Positions 1-9,705 of a stretch of DNA of 64,000 nucleotides are shown here, one piece after another. Under the pieces are notes generated by a model. It ran no database searches. It saw only the letters and a program-made list of their open reading frames with translations, and was not told the DNA's origin. Source of the DNA: Drosophila persimilis (Eukaryota; Arthropoda; Insecta; Diptera; Drosophilidae); the NCBI RefSeq assembly GCF_003286085.1, contig NW_020825401.1, positions 248,001-312,000 of the forward strand. The letters are read 5' to 3'. The translations under genes were made by a program, and so were the position numbers. Numbering within the stretch: the stretch's first letter is position 1; each line of letters starts with the position of its first letter.

Positions 1-109
1 CAAATGATCTTTGCAGTGGGGGAATTGGAAACGACAACACCAAAATGCATTTCCTTTTGGGCCACACCACTGGCAATAATTTAAAATATTTAAGATGCTT
101 GACCCGACA
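1..109 (-). repeat. BEL-1 3' LTR (partial, cut by window edge)
   Basis: The stretch matches 5398-5501 with few differences, for example ttaagatgcttgacccgaca against ttaagctgcttgacccgaca. It ends in the same TG...CA-type terminus when read on the minus strand (TGTCGGGTC). Confidence 0.92.
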
Positions 110-671
110 TACTCACCCCGTTGGAAGCCTGACTTTCAACAGCATCTTTAAGGGGCAGCAGGCACAGCTTGTTGACGGCGCGCTTGGTGATTCCAGATGA
201 CGTCTTCAGCACAGCAACTCGGGAAACGCCATCTCGTCCAGGCAAAAGCTCGACCACTCTCGCCAGTGGCCACTTCATGGGAGGAAGATTCTCATCCTTG
301 ACAAGAACCAAATCTGCGACAGCTAAACTAGGCTTCGCAGTGCGCCACTTTGAGCGCTGCTGCAGTGACGTTATGTACTCCTCATTCCACCGGGACCAAA
401 AGAGCTGCTGCAGGTACGAAACGCGCTGCCAGCCGTCCAGGCGATCGAAGTTTAGCTGCGTGACGTCAGGCTCAGCGAACGAAGCAGGAGGGCCACCATT
501 CAAGAAATGCGCTGGAGTTAGAACATCTAGATCGGCAGGGCTCTCTGAAATTGAAACTAAAGGTCTTGAATTAATCACTGCCGTGATGTGGCACAACAGC
601 GTCCGCAGCTCGTCAAATCCAAGAACCGAGTTGCCTATCGCACGGTAGAAGTGGTACTTGGGCGTCTTCAC
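90..671 (-). pseudogene. BEL-1 integrase C-terminal part / DUF5641
   Basis: This 193-codon stretch is the end of a BEL/Pao polyprotein. It contains the pattern AVINSRPL then LDVLTPAHFLNG, typical of the region after the integrase core, followed by the DUF5641 tail (WSRWNEEY..., LVLVKDENLPPMKWPLARV). That tail is thought to be chromodomain-like and to help target integration. The frame ends about 20 bases inside the LTR. It is separated from the upstream integrase ORF by a frame break near 672-781, so no continuous integrase can be made. Confidence 0.9.
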
Positions 672-781
672 TGCAGCCTCCCATAGACCACCAAAATGAG
701 GGGAGCGCGGAGGAATGAAATGCCAGTCTATAGCCTCGAGCCTCGCTGAGGACCAGGCGCTTTAATTCCATCAGCTCATTC

Positions 782-1771
782 TTAGCGCCGACAAAATTGG
801 TTGCGTTGTCTGACGTTGCGCTTTAGTCCATGTAGAAAAGCAACTGTGGATAAGTCCTTTATAAGCTCCAGATGAACAGCCTTGGTAGCGAAACAAATGA
901 AGACGCAGACGTAGCACTTGATTGGAGCCTTGTTGCGTGCCTCCGGTTTGTAGAAAAACGGCCCACAGAAGTCCACGCCTGTGATCTCAAAGGCATGAGA
1001 ACCATCGAGCCGCTCCTTTGGAAGATCAGCCATTATATGCTCCAATACCCTGGGCTTCAGTCGAAAGCATCTTACGCACTTGTTTACTGCCTTGTTTACC
1101 GTCTTCCTCCCCCCAATAGGCCAATATTGGGATCGAATTAGTCCAAGCAAAGCTCGAGGACCAGCGTGCAGATTCCGCTCATGAAAATGGGAGATTATTG
1201 CAAGAGTCAGTGGATGGCTGCTGGGCAAGATGATTGGATGACGGCCATCAAAATCCAACCAAGCGTTTTTCAGTCGACCATCTACCCTGCGAAGTCCAAA
1301 CTGATCCATGAATGGCGATAACGATGCGATTGAGCTCGATGAGGAGACTGCTCCCCTTGCCCGCAGTGACTTCATGTCCTCCCATAGCTGAGTACGCTGG
1401 ACTAGTCGTAGCAATACCTGGGTTCCATGTTCAATGTCTGAGACAGTGAGTCCGGGGCGCCGAACTCGATTGCAAAACTTGTGAATGTATCCGAAAACGC
1501 GTTGCAAAGAAGCAAATGAATTCGCATACTTGGAATCAGCAATAATGTCCATGTAGGGCGATTTGACCAGAAGAGTCTTCCGACGAAGTTCAAGGGCTGG
1601 CTTATCAGGTAGCACAGTGGGTGGCCAGTCATCTGAGGAGCTGCAAAGAAATGGAGGACCATGAGCCCAAAGAGGTGGCTCATTCAGCTCAGTCGGATGA
1701 GCCCCTCGAGACAGAATGTCGGCTGGGTTTAAAGCTGTGGGAACATAGGGCCATTCCATTTTTTCGGTCAT
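782..1771 (-). pseudogene. BEL-1 RNase H end, integrase zinc-binding and core N-terminal part
   Basis: The 329-codon ORF starts inside the region after RNase H (ALNPADILSRGAHP, the usual end of BEL RNase H). It continues through the H2C2 zinc-binding domain (HFHERNLHAGPRALL then CVRCFRLKPR) and into the integrase core (EITGVDFCGPF with the first catalytic Asp, then CFATKAVHLELI). It stops after about 50 residues of core, near the position where the second catalytic Asp would be expected (around 800). The remaining core is lost to frameshift. Confidence 0.9.
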
Positions 1772-1774
1772 TTC

Positions 1775-2196
1775 CTAAATCGTTGATACTCTATTTGCAA
1801 CAAAAATATTAAATCTTGACGGCTCGTCCCAAATCCAAGAGAGCGCAACGGCAGAATCACACCAACAGTAACACCTTCCCTTGAATACATTCATTCCAGC
1901 TATCTCAGATATGAGCCTAGCCAGCAACTCCGCTCCACAAAGCTCCAACTTTGGTACTGTAAGTATCTTCAAAGGAGCCACACGAGATTTGGCACAAAGT
2001 AAGTGACTGCTGGAATGCTGACCCTTGGACACGACATAAATGCATGCACCATAAGCCTCGATGCTGGATCGCAAAATCCGTGAATTTCCAGCGTAGAGTC
2101 TGGAAGGAGTACAAGCCGAGGAAATTCAAGTCGACGAATCTGACCAAACCTGGTGCATATTTCCTGCCACTCGGTGTTCAGTGCGACTGGAAGGCT
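1775..2196 (-). pseudogene. BEL-1 RNase H region (two frames)
   Basis: The minus strand reads AYGACIYVV, LLCAKSRVAPLKILTVPKLELCGAELLARL and WCDSAVALSWI, the BEL/Pao RNase H signature. The best open part is 1775-2074. Sequence upstream to 2196 is recognisable only after changing frame, so there is at least one indel. In an intact element this domain removes the RNA strand during reverse transcription. Confidence 0.85.
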
Positions 2197-4746
2197 TTAA
2201 TCCCAGGACAACTTCTCTTGGCACAAACGCTGGAGAAAGATTTTGGATTTAGTAATTACGGGACCAGCTAGTCCGTTCAGGGGATATCCAGATGAGGTTG
2301 AAGCGGATCCATCAAAAACGACGCGAAGCTTGGTCGTAGAACTATCTTCCTTCATGACGCAATGGTGAGGCAAAAAATATCGGCAGTTGCTGATTGACTG
2401 GGTAGGAACCTGAGACATATTGCCTAAATCAAGGTACTCCTTTATAAATGCTGCATACTGAGATTTAACATCAGGGCGACGATCTAACTTTCTCTCAAGG
2501 GTCAGGAATCTACGAAGCGCTTGATTGTAAGATTCTCCAAGGAGATCCAAATTATATTTTGCTGGCAGCCGATCACAATAATAACCTTTATGTAGTTGAC
2601 GGAAATGCTGCACAAAGTGTGCTTCACAATCTGGCTCTTCTTTGGTAGACTTTTTTATTGGTTCGATGCAATTTTCTACCTCCCAAAACCTCCGAAGAAG
2701 CACCTCAAGCCGATCCTCTGGACTATTATCCTCAGGAGCTACGGCCCGAGCGCGAGAGACCATCAACGAGGAACCTTTTAAACGCGAACAACTTCCACAC
2801 ACGACCCATCCCAAGCGCGTTTTCTGATTTGAAGGCAATCCTGGCAGTAGCTTGACCTGACCAACACACAGGAGCTCGAAAAACAGACTTGCGCCAATTA
2901 GCAGATCGACGCGCTGCGGCTTATAAAACTCCGGATCAGCTAGTGGTATGTTAGATGGAATGTTCCAGTTTTGAGTGTCAATTCCAATGCTTGGCTGTCG
3001 ATCGGTTATGCTAGAGGCTACAATGGCAGTGATGAGAGTTGAGTAATCCGATGAGCGAGAGTGCAGGCTAACGTTGACCGAAAATCCATCCGTGACGAAG
3101 CTAGAGTCGCCTATTCCCGAGACTGCAGTCGATGATTTCATTTTTCGAATCTGAAGCTGATTCGTGAAACGAGAAGTTATTAGATGCAACTGGGAGCCGG
3201 AATCCAGCAACGCTCGGCAGGGAACTAAAACGCCGGAACGATTTTTGACTAAGACCGTGGCCGTGGCAAGTAGAACAACACCATTCCTGAGATCTTGGGC
3301 AATAAGGGCAGACGAGGTAGCCGCTGAAGTAGAGGGCTCAGTGGTATGCTCAGACGGCGTAGACTCAGACAGCGCAGACTGAGATGGAGTATACGGCGCT
3401 GATTTCCCTTGGACTGCGGTATCTTCAGGGCTACCAAAATGAAGGAGGTTGCTCGAGGTGCACTGAAGTAATCGATGCCCTGTTCTGAGACAATTTATAC
3501 ATAACGAAAGCCGCTTGGCTTCTTTATGGCGATTTGTGGGGGACAGCGCTTTAAACTTCTGACAGTGTTGGACCTCGTGAGCACCATCGTTGCACAGCGC
3601 GCAGCGTGCTACGGTTTGGTTCCTTGTAACCAATGTGGACCTAGAATTATTATACTTTCTACTTCTGCCCACCTGATTGCTCAACGCATAGCTTGCCATA
3701 GAAAAGTCCATCGTCTCCCATGATCTGCATCGCTGCTCCAAAAACGAGGCCATAGATTGCCACGACGGAATTAAGTTGGCGAATGCGGGTTCGTTGAATC
3801 GTTCCTCCCACTTCTCTTGGCTCGCTGGATCCAGTTTTCGGAGAAGCTCCTGCACGATGATGCATCCTGCGATCTGCTCAGTGGTGCCCAAAGCCTGGAG
3901 CGCGCGCATATGTGAATTGAATTTGTCTGAAAGCTCCCGAAGCATGACCACTGACCCAGGTTCCACAGCCGGAAGCGCCAAGATCTCATTGATGTGTGCC
4001 TGAAAAACCAATCGCCGATTATTGAATCTGTTTTCCAACAAATCTAATGCCACAGCATAATTGCCATCTGAGATTTCCAGCGACTGAACAGTCTCCAATG
4101 CCGAATCCCGCAGACAAGAACGCAAATGCTGGAGCTTTTCTATGTTTGTTAAGTCCGGATGGCTGTCGATGATGGTGGCAAACATTGAATAAAAGTCCGT
4201 CCAGTTCGCATACCCGCCGCTAAACGTCGGCAATTGTATAGGAGGCAGGGATGGTACTTGTCTACGGTGAGGTAGAAATTGCGAGCCGGCAAAATCAACT
4301 GCAGTGTTTCCTCCAGCCAAGGTAGAATGAAATGGCATGCGGCCGCTACTCTTAGCCATTTCCCTCATAATCGCCGCCTTCAGCGAGCTTGCAAGTGACT
4401 CAAAAATGTCACACAAACCACTGTGAATTTCGCTTCGATCCAATTCCTCAAGCTCGCCGTGAAACATCTCAAATTTGCCGATCAACTTCTCGACTTGCTC
4501 TTGCTTTACCACGAGCATGTAGTAGTCACAGTCCAACGACTCATTCTGCCAAGCGGTAGCTAACCTTTTCATTTTCTCGCATAATTCCGTTGACTTAAGC
4601 TTCAAAAAAGACACGCTGTTTTGCTCACTGGTCATTGGAATTTCGTTAGCAGCATTAATTTCCATGGTAGCGGCAGCGTTAGCAGAAAGACCAACGTCTC
4701 TAGCGGGAAGATGATCGCAAAGAGTAACACGAGCAATAGACGACAA
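2197..4746 (-). pseudogene. BEL-1 gag-protease-RT ORF with RT core deleted
   Basis: The 849-codon ORF starts with a gag region containing DUF1759 (about residues 170-330: IQLPTFSGGYANWTDFYSMF). Two zinc-knuckle-like segments follow (CALCNDGAHEVQHC and CINCLRTGHRLLQC, about 380-430). Next is an A16-family aspartic protease (CRALLDSGSQLHLI) and the start of RT (TTKLRVVFDGSAS). Directly after LNGLAGP the reading jumps to KSKIFLQRLCQEKLSWD, which belongs after the RT palm and thumb. The segment with the catalytic YxDD is therefore missing while the frame stays open. The ATG at 4746 gives a plausible gag start after the leader. Such a copy could encode gag and protease but no active RT. Confidence 0.9.
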
Positions 4747-5028
4747 GAACCGAGCCCAGCAAGCGAACAGCTATGTACGAACTGTATATACAAAGGCGAC
4801 CGGTGTAAGAAACGTTTCTTGCGGGAAGATGACCGAAAAGAGAAGCGCAAGCCAACAGCTACGTGCACTACCGAATATGCAGGGGAGGCCGGTGTATATA
4901 TGTATGGATAACTTATGTGGTCGATGACACTGGTTGAGATGGCAATTAGTTTAGATCTTTGAATGCTATATTAGTTTGTGATTGCACTGATGGATTATTT
5001 ATTGCACAATCACGTCGGGGTCACCAAA
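4747..5028 (-). promoter_or_regulatory. BEL-1 5' leader with primer-binding site
   Basis: This is non-coding leader between the 5' LTR and gag on the minus strand. The primer-binding site is 5011-5026 (minus strand TGGTGACCCCGACGTG), two bases inside the LTR end. It begins with TGG, as expected for pairing to the CCA end of a tRNA. I did not assign the tRNA. Confidence 0.75.
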
Positions 5029-5501
5029 TGTTAAGCTATTAAGCGTTTTTAATAACTGTTGCAATTTGAAGTTAATGAAAGTCGAGAGGCTGTTTATAAT
5101 TCACAATTTATTTGCATATGTAAACCAACTTATCGCGTATGTACATATGGGAATGATTGGGCGAACGATTGATGCGAGGGTGTTAATCTAATAGCTGCGA
5201 CGATTAGCTCAAGACTGCCCATGCAAGGGCTGACGGGCCAAATTGCCGGGCCCTATGCAGCAAGCTTAGACGCGAGCGAGAGCGTATGATAGCCCGAGAG
5301 CGTTTGAGCTGCTCGGGGACGCTGTTAAGCCGAGTACGAGAGATTGCGACATAAGGAGACGAAAGAATTCCGCTGCATGCGCATATGCGGTAGCATATGA
5401 TCTTTGCAGTGGGGGCATTGGAAACGACAACACCGAATTGCATTTCCTTTGGGCCGCACCACTGGCAATAATTAAAAATATTTAAGCTGCTTGACCCGAC
5501 A
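5029..5501 (-). repeat. BEL-1 5' LTR (473 bp)
   Basis: On the minus strand the LTR begins TGTCGGGTCAAG and ends CTTAACA, immediately before the primer-binding site. The right part is repeated at the window start as the 3' LTR. It should hold the promoter and polyadenylation signal of BEL-1. Confidence 0.92.
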
Positions 5502-5502
5502 T

Positions 5503-5656
5503 CCGTATTATTTCAGCGGCGGTGAAGATGAAAATACCCAACGAGCCAGCAGAAAAAGTGATTCGGGAGGCTATTCACAATATTAAGAATAGCTATTTTC
5601 AAAAGGGTGCAAGGGACAAAGAATACAAAGCTCTGGCATCCTTAGACAATAATTAA
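5503..5656 (+). pseudogene. Exon-like fragment of unknown gene
   Basis: Directly beyond the BEL-1 LTR the plus strand reads tattatttcag, which resembles a 3' splice acceptor. An open frame follows that ends at a TAA at 5654-5656, with an AATAAA-like signal near 5670. The last 42 codons (from the ATG at 5528) give a charged, lysine-rich C-terminal sequence (KIPNEPAEKVIREAI, then SYFQKGARDKEYKALASL). I do not recognise the family. It may be the last exon of a host gene cut by BEL-1, or a transposon fragment. No partner exon is visible. Confidence 0.3.
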
Positions 5657-5719
5657 TAATAATTTTTAATAAATAAAACTAATTGGAAAAATAAACAATG
5701 GAATGTATTACTTTTTTAT

Positions 5720-5920
5720 ATTAAATGCATGATTTTTCGGGAAAAATCATCACCTATTTTTTAGGTATTTTAGGTAAAAATCATCACCTATTATGTGCAT
5801 GATGTTTAGGCAAAAATCATGCATTTAATAAGCGATGTTTTAAGCCAAAAAATCATCACTTATAAAATGCATGATTTTTCGTGAAAAATCATCGCTTATT
5901 AAGTGCATGATTTTTCGGCA
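5720..5920. repeat. Array of AT-rich hairpin units
   Basis: A unit of the form GCATGATTTTT-cgNg-AAAAATCATC recurs at about 5728-5752 and 5869-5893. Partial or diverged units occur at about 5773-5790, 5795-5825 and 5829-5863, and a half unit at 5904-5917. Each complete unit is a near-perfect inverted repeat with a 4-base loop. Units are separated by CACCTATT, CGCTTATTAAG or similar spacers. There is no coding capacity. Origin is unknown; it could be the end of a foldback or MITE-like element. Confidence 0.75.
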
Positions 5921-6069
5921 ACGCTCGATGACAATGTCATCGACTATGCCCTAGGACATCTCCATGTTAAAGTAAACAGCTCAGCGTATGGCCGACTATG
6001 TCATCCAGGGTAGTGACGCGGTCGTCGACGTGTCAGCAGCTGAGTCATCGATGACCCGTACTGCAGGGA
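5921..6069. other. Unassigned sequence with short palindromes
   Basis: No ORF or known element is recognised. The stretch contains several short palindromes or near-palindromes, including tcatcgatga near 6046 and the near-palindrome cgatgacaatgtcatcg at about 5926-5942. It lies between the hairpin array and the first sequence attributable to Gypsy-1. Confidence 0.4.
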
Positions 6070-6713
6070 AATCAGGATATTGCAATAATGTTGGCTTCAT
6101 TAACGCTTTCTTTAGATAATTAAATGATTCTTCACATTCTTTAGTCCATTGAAATTGGCGACAAAACGTCGTGCACTATCTGCATCTGTTGGAGTTGGAT
6201 AGTTTTTAATTACATCATATTTTTTATCATCCGGAAGGATGCCATGGTCTGTACATTTATGGCCGAGGAATGTTACTCCGTGCATTAATAATGAACATTT
6301 CTCTGGGTTTAATTTAAGGTTGTGTTTTCTAAAAAGTTCAAATATACTCGTAAAGTTTTTGAACATATGCTGTTAAGAACAGCCTATAACAACTAAATCG
6401 TCCATGTAAAGAAATGCTTGCGATGGTTCTGACCAGAAAAAGCAAGTTTCATCATTCTCATAAATGAATTTGGGGCTACTTTTAGACCATAGGGTAATCG
6501 CGTGCTCGTAGAAAATGATGTTATATTTCTAGATTTGTTTTCTAGTTCTATTTGATGGAATCCAGACATAAGGTCTAGACACGAAAAATATTTCGCCCTT
6601 CCTAATTGATCTAATATTTATTCTTTCTTTCTTTTGAGCCTGGAAGTGATTTCTTTGGAACTAAGAGAAGTGGGCTGTTATATTCAGCTATAGATGGTTC
6701 GACTATACCATCT
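6070..6713 (-). pseudogene. Gypsy-1 RT (C-terminal) and RNase H start
   Basis: The minus strand reads EPSIAEYNSPLLLVPKKS near 6700, then degenerate RT. An open part at 6112-6366 follows with NLKLNPEKCSLLMHGVTFLGH, then LPDDKKYDVIKNYPTPTDADSARRF, the standard end of a Ty3 RT. Then comes QWTKECEESFNYLKKAL at about 6100-6160, the connection into RNase H. Several stops and frame changes interrupt it. The sequence stops matching Ty3 pol at about 6070. Confidence 0.85.
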
Positions 6714-7082
6714 ATTCGGAGCAGAACCCAGCCGATTAGTTGCTTGCCATATAGCACCTAATTCTGGGCCCTTAGCTGCTTATTTTGTTTGTTACTTATG
6801 TCTATGTCACTCATTTGTTTGTTAAAGCTTTGCGCGTGCTCGCCCTGCTAAAGGCTCTCTGCCAGCTCGCTCTTCGCTATCTCCGCTTTGCGTCTGCCTA
6901 CCGACGTCAGCCGAGCGAAGCTGCGCTTAGCGATCGGAGCGGCACTGTAAAGGGCAGGCAAGCCACACTTGCAATTTGGATGTCACGCATTAAAGAACAT
7001 ATCGTAATTTTATTTCTGCGCCGAGTTTTATTTAATTGGAATAATTAGTCGGCCGATTGGGGATAAAAAAAATTATCTCCAC
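6714..7082. mobile_element. 369-bp insertion of unknown type in Gypsy-1 RT
   Basis: The RT reading frame on the minus strand is continuous from 7083 to 6713 if this block is removed. The plus-strand repeat ACCATCT occurs at both 6707-6713 and 7083-7089, consistent with a 7-bp target duplication. The block has no significant ORF and no clear TG...CA or strong terminal inverted repeat. Imperfect inverted matches (cagccgattagtt near the left, rc of aattagtcggccg near the right) are weak. It could be a non-autonomous DNA element or a decayed LTR. Confidence 0.55.
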
Positions 7083-7286
7083 ACCATCTTTTATCAATTT
7101 TTCTACCTGTCTACTTATTTCAGGCTTTTCTGTTTCTGCATTTCTATAGTTTTTTATATATACTGGTGTTTTATCTGCTAACCTTAGTTTTTGTTTGTAA
7201 ATATTATTACTTAAAATTGCTTCTGATTCGAGACCAAATATGTCACTGTTTTTGGTACACAATTCAGTAAGTTGTGGTTTTACATG
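7083..7286 (-). pseudogene. Gypsy-1 RT N-terminal segment
   Basis: The minus strand encodes TELCTKNSDIFGLESEAI, KQKLRLADKTPVYIKNY and ISRQVEKLIKDG, the standard approach to RT in 412/mdg1-like pol. The right edge is the 5-bp duplication ACATG (7282-7286) of the BEL-2 insertion. The left edge is the 7-bp repeat of the 369-bp insertion. The open frame also runs into the BEL-2 LTR (to 7442), which adds unrelated residues. Confidence 0.85.
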
Positions 7287-7291
7287 TGTTA

Positions 7292-7323
<32 letters not shown>

Positions 7324-7809
7324 GAAGCTGGGTTGCATACGGTACATAAACCGTCTACAGTTTGGTCGTCGCAACTAGAACTTGAACCAGTTGGACTGCG
7401 GAGAGGGTATCCTACGGTGCGCAAGTGAGGATCTGAAGACACAGCGACAGCCTCTGTTGATAGCGATGGAAGATGAGTGACAGGCAGCTATGGTACTGTT
7501 TCTGATACTGACTTTATTGAATAAATGCATGTCCTTATATAGCTAACAGTGGAATTCTTATTCTATGGGAAGGAACGCACAGGCTCCTTGTGAGTATAAA
7601 GTGTATAAAGTAGATAGTTTATTGCTTGATCCCTTTTGGTGGGTTCGAGTTTACAAGTGCTATTGTCTATTCTTAGTTGCTAATGTATTTTTCGTGTCGT
7701 CATATTCAGTTACATGAAATGACATGAACAATTTTATTTATGAGTATTTGTGTATGAGATTGAACTGTATATTCCTAATATTCATTAAATACATGTCTGT
7801 GGCTGAACA
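7287..7809 (-). repeat. BEL-2 3' LTR (523 bp)
   Basis: The ends on the plus strand are tgttaatgtg and ggctgaaca. It matches 20801-21380 closely along its length but lacks a segment of about 65 bases present in the 5' LTR (near 21104-21180). It also has a longer TG run. Confidence 0.95.
7293..7321. repeat. (TG)n microsatellite inside the BEL-2 LTR
   Basis: There are about 14 TG units. The corresponding place in the 5' LTR (about 20807-20827) has fewer units and a GC interruption, so the tract has changed length since insertion. Confidence 0.9.
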
Positions 7810-7822
7810 TTCTCCCGGCCGT
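7810..7822 (-). promoter_or_regulatory. BEL-2 polypurine tract
   Basis: On the minus strand GGCCGGGAGAA lies immediately before the 3' LTR start TGTTCAGCC. This is the expected place and composition for the plus-strand primer. Confidence 0.65.
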
Positions 7823-7833
7823 TGAACTGGTGT

Positions 7834-9426
7834 TCAACCATCGCTCAAGTCGACGGCAAACCGGCGAGCAGGGGGTATAGGCGGTGATGACATGGCTGGA
7901 TCGGGATTTGATGGCCTTGGTTTCCATAGTTGATATTTCTCCCGGAAAATGAAGGCAATGATCAATAAAATTAATATTGCTAGGGTTGCGTAAGCAGCGA
8001 GTTGATGGTGCTGCACGGTGGTGAGATGGTGTGGCAGCTCGTGATGATTGATGGTTGATAGTTGCTGGCGTAGATCATCAAGTTCTTGAAGAAAGTCTGA
8101 TGTCTGGTTCTTCAGTTGCCACATTGGTGGCGAGGGTGATGTCTCCGGTGGGCTCAAATCATCAAAACGAGTGTAAGTCGATTTTACTTCGCTGATTGTG
8201 GTGCTGAAGGTGCTGATGCTTACTTCAGTATTGCGAGCAGTGCAACCAGGGGACATGGAGAGTAGACCAGTTCCTTCCAGTGTTATGGTTGACGGAACTC
8301 CGTTGCATACTGCTTGAAGTTTGGTTGTAGAATGCGTTGCGAAGATCCAATTATTTGGATGCTGAGTTTTTAGCCACACCGTGTCAGCCTTTGTGTGTGT
8401 TACCTGACACAGTGTTTCTGTTTTATTGTTAAACAGTTGAAACTTACAGCGATTGTCTACATTGAAGATCGTCTGATGGTCAAAGCAGATGAACTCCTCG
8501 TTGTGTACTTTAAGACAACGTCGGAATTCCTCTTGGGTAGTGCCCATGAACTGGTCTCGGTGGATGTTCACCGTTATTATGGTGGTTCTGAGGTCAAATA
8601 GACTCCAGCTTGTTGAATCCCAAAACGGAATTGGGATGATGCTGAAAACTTCGAACTGAGCTGTTGAAACCAGCGGTAGCGTCAGTTTGAAGATGACGTG
8701 TTTTGCAGTCGGGGTTCCTTCGGCTCGCATGATTCTGTATAGCTGAATCACCTCCTTCGTTGTGACCGGCAGCATTTGATCTTGTGGCAAATGATCCCGT
8801 ATCTGGTCTAGTTGGTCTATTAGTTGCTCGGGAGACACCAGCGTGGAGCTTATTCTTCGATGATGAATACCGATTAGGACATCAGATATGTCGGACTGCA
8901 TTCGTTGGAGAGTTGTTGTGAGCAGGGTTAATTGTGCTATTAGTCCTAAGTACGCTTGAGTCAGATGATCGCTGTGATATGACCCTCTTTCTCGGTTGAT
9001 AGTAGCCATATGCTGTTCCAAAATTTTTAGGCGATTATCAGTTGTTACTTTGTCGTTTCTGACTACGTTTATTGTCGCGTCGACAATTGATGTTTGGTTT
9101 TGGAGCAGATGTAGTAGAAAGTCTTCATTGGTTTTCACTTTCTCAATTAATTGAGTCATCTCTTCTGCGTATTTTGCGTCGAGAACACCAAAAAGGCTGC
9201 TTGCTACGTTTCCTATGATGTCCAGCGGCGATCTGCGTTTTCGAGAGGTTTTCATTAAAACGCTTCCTGCTTGTAGCTCGTTATGCACATGTTGAAAGTG
9301 TTGAACTATGGAGTTACATTCCGGAACATTTTTTAATTCAGGGCACATGTATCGTAACTCTGAAATTCCAGCAGACATTAGTTGCATATCCTTCCAATAT
9401 GGGTCCAAGTCATAGTATACGATCAT
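7834..9426 (-). CDS. BEL-2 envelope-like protein
   Basis: A 530-codon ORF lies after pol, where insect env-bearing retroelements carry env. A furin-type site RKRR lies at residues 62-65. It is followed within a few residues by a glycine- and hydrophobic-rich stretch ending ASSLFGVL, which fits a fusion peptide of the baculovirus F / errantivirus Env type. Coiled-coil-like heptads follow. A membrane segment (about residues 480-500, LAILILLIIAFIF) precedes a short proline-rich tail. The hydrophobic leader lies upstream in another frame, so the copy is broken at about 9425. A spliced mRNA would be expected for env in an intact element. Function in this copy is unlikely. Confidence 0.8.
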   Translation of the reverse strand: MIVYYDLDPYWKDMQLMSAGISELRYMCPELKNVPECNSIVQHFQHVHNELQAGSVLMKTSRKRRSPLDIIGNVASSLFGVLDAKYAEEMTQLIEKVKTNEDFLLHLLQNQTSIVDATINVVRNDKVTTDNRLKILEQHMATINRERGSYHSDHLTQAYLGLIAQLTLLTTTLQRMQSDISDVLIGIHHRRISSTLVSPEQLIDQLDQIRDHLPQDQMLPVTTKEVIQLYRIMRAEGTPTAKHVIFKLTLPLVSTAQFEVFSIIPIPFWDSTSWSLFDLRTTIITVNIHRDQFMGTTQEEFRRCLKVHNEEFICFDHQTIFNVDNRCKFQLFNNKTETLCQVTHTKADTVWLKTQHPNNWIFATHSTTKLQAVCNGVPSTITLEGTGLLSMSPGCTARNTEVSISTFSTTISEVKSTYTRFDDLSPPETSPSPPMWQLKNQTSDFLQELDDLRQQLSTINHHELPHHLTTVQHHQLAAYATLAILILLIIAFIFREKYQLWKPRPSNPDPAMSSPPIPPARRFAVDLSDG

Positions 9427-9544
9427 GGCGTTGCTATTCTTGATGTTCCAAGTTTCTCATAGAATATTCCAGGCTTGTTTGCGAATTGTGTCACATTTAT
9501 TGACTGTGACAATGCTAATGGAAGCATGAGCAACAGCACCACTA
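9427..9544 (-). pseudogene. BEL-2 env leader (out of frame) and pol end
   Basis: The minus strand here encodes a hydrophobic, signal-peptide-like stretch (LLLMLPLALSQ, about 9495-9530) and a short lumenal segment. It runs up to the env ORF in a different frame. The break appears to be a small indel near 9424-9426. Confidence 0.55.
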
Positions 9545-9573
9545 ATGTTGATGTTAGGTTAGGTTAGGTTAAG
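9545..9573. repeat. Target duplication and (TTAGG)n-like tail of LOA-1
   Basis: Bases 9545-9556 are one copy of the 12-bp target duplication. The following ggttaggttaggtta is, on the element strand, a 3' tail of CCTAA units. LOA-type elements often end in short tandem repeats in place of poly(A). Confidence 0.85.
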
Positions 9574-9705
9574 GCGGTAGCCGGGAGGGGGGGATAAGAG
9601 CCTCCCGCCCCCAAGCTCACTTGGACCTATAAACAGGTCCGTTGTGTCGCCGCATGGGCATGTGCCCCTTCGCGTTGCCCGAACCGTGAGAGCATACTAT
9701 GCAGG

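Larger units (their letters stand above)
1..5501 (-). mobile_element. BEL-1: defective BEL/Pao LTR retrotransposon
   Basis: A BEL/Pao element lies on the minus strand, with a complete 5' LTR at 5029-5501 and the inner part of its 3' LTR at 1-109. The two LTRs share the same end: the plus strand reads cttgacccgaca at both 98-109 and 5490-5501. Internal order on the minus strand is gag, A16-type protease, RT, RNase H, integrase and a DUF5641-type tail, the standard BEL order. The primer site lies at 5011-5026. A short purine-rich tract next to the 3' LTR (110-124) may be the polypurine tract. Coding is broken into at least four frames and the RT core is deleted, so the copy is not autonomous. 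The outer end of the 3' LTR is beyond the window, so no target duplication can be tested. Confidence 0.93.

Noticed and set aside
169..648. 159-codon plus-strand ORF
   Set aside because: It is the antisense shadow of the BEL-1 integrase tail and has no family features.
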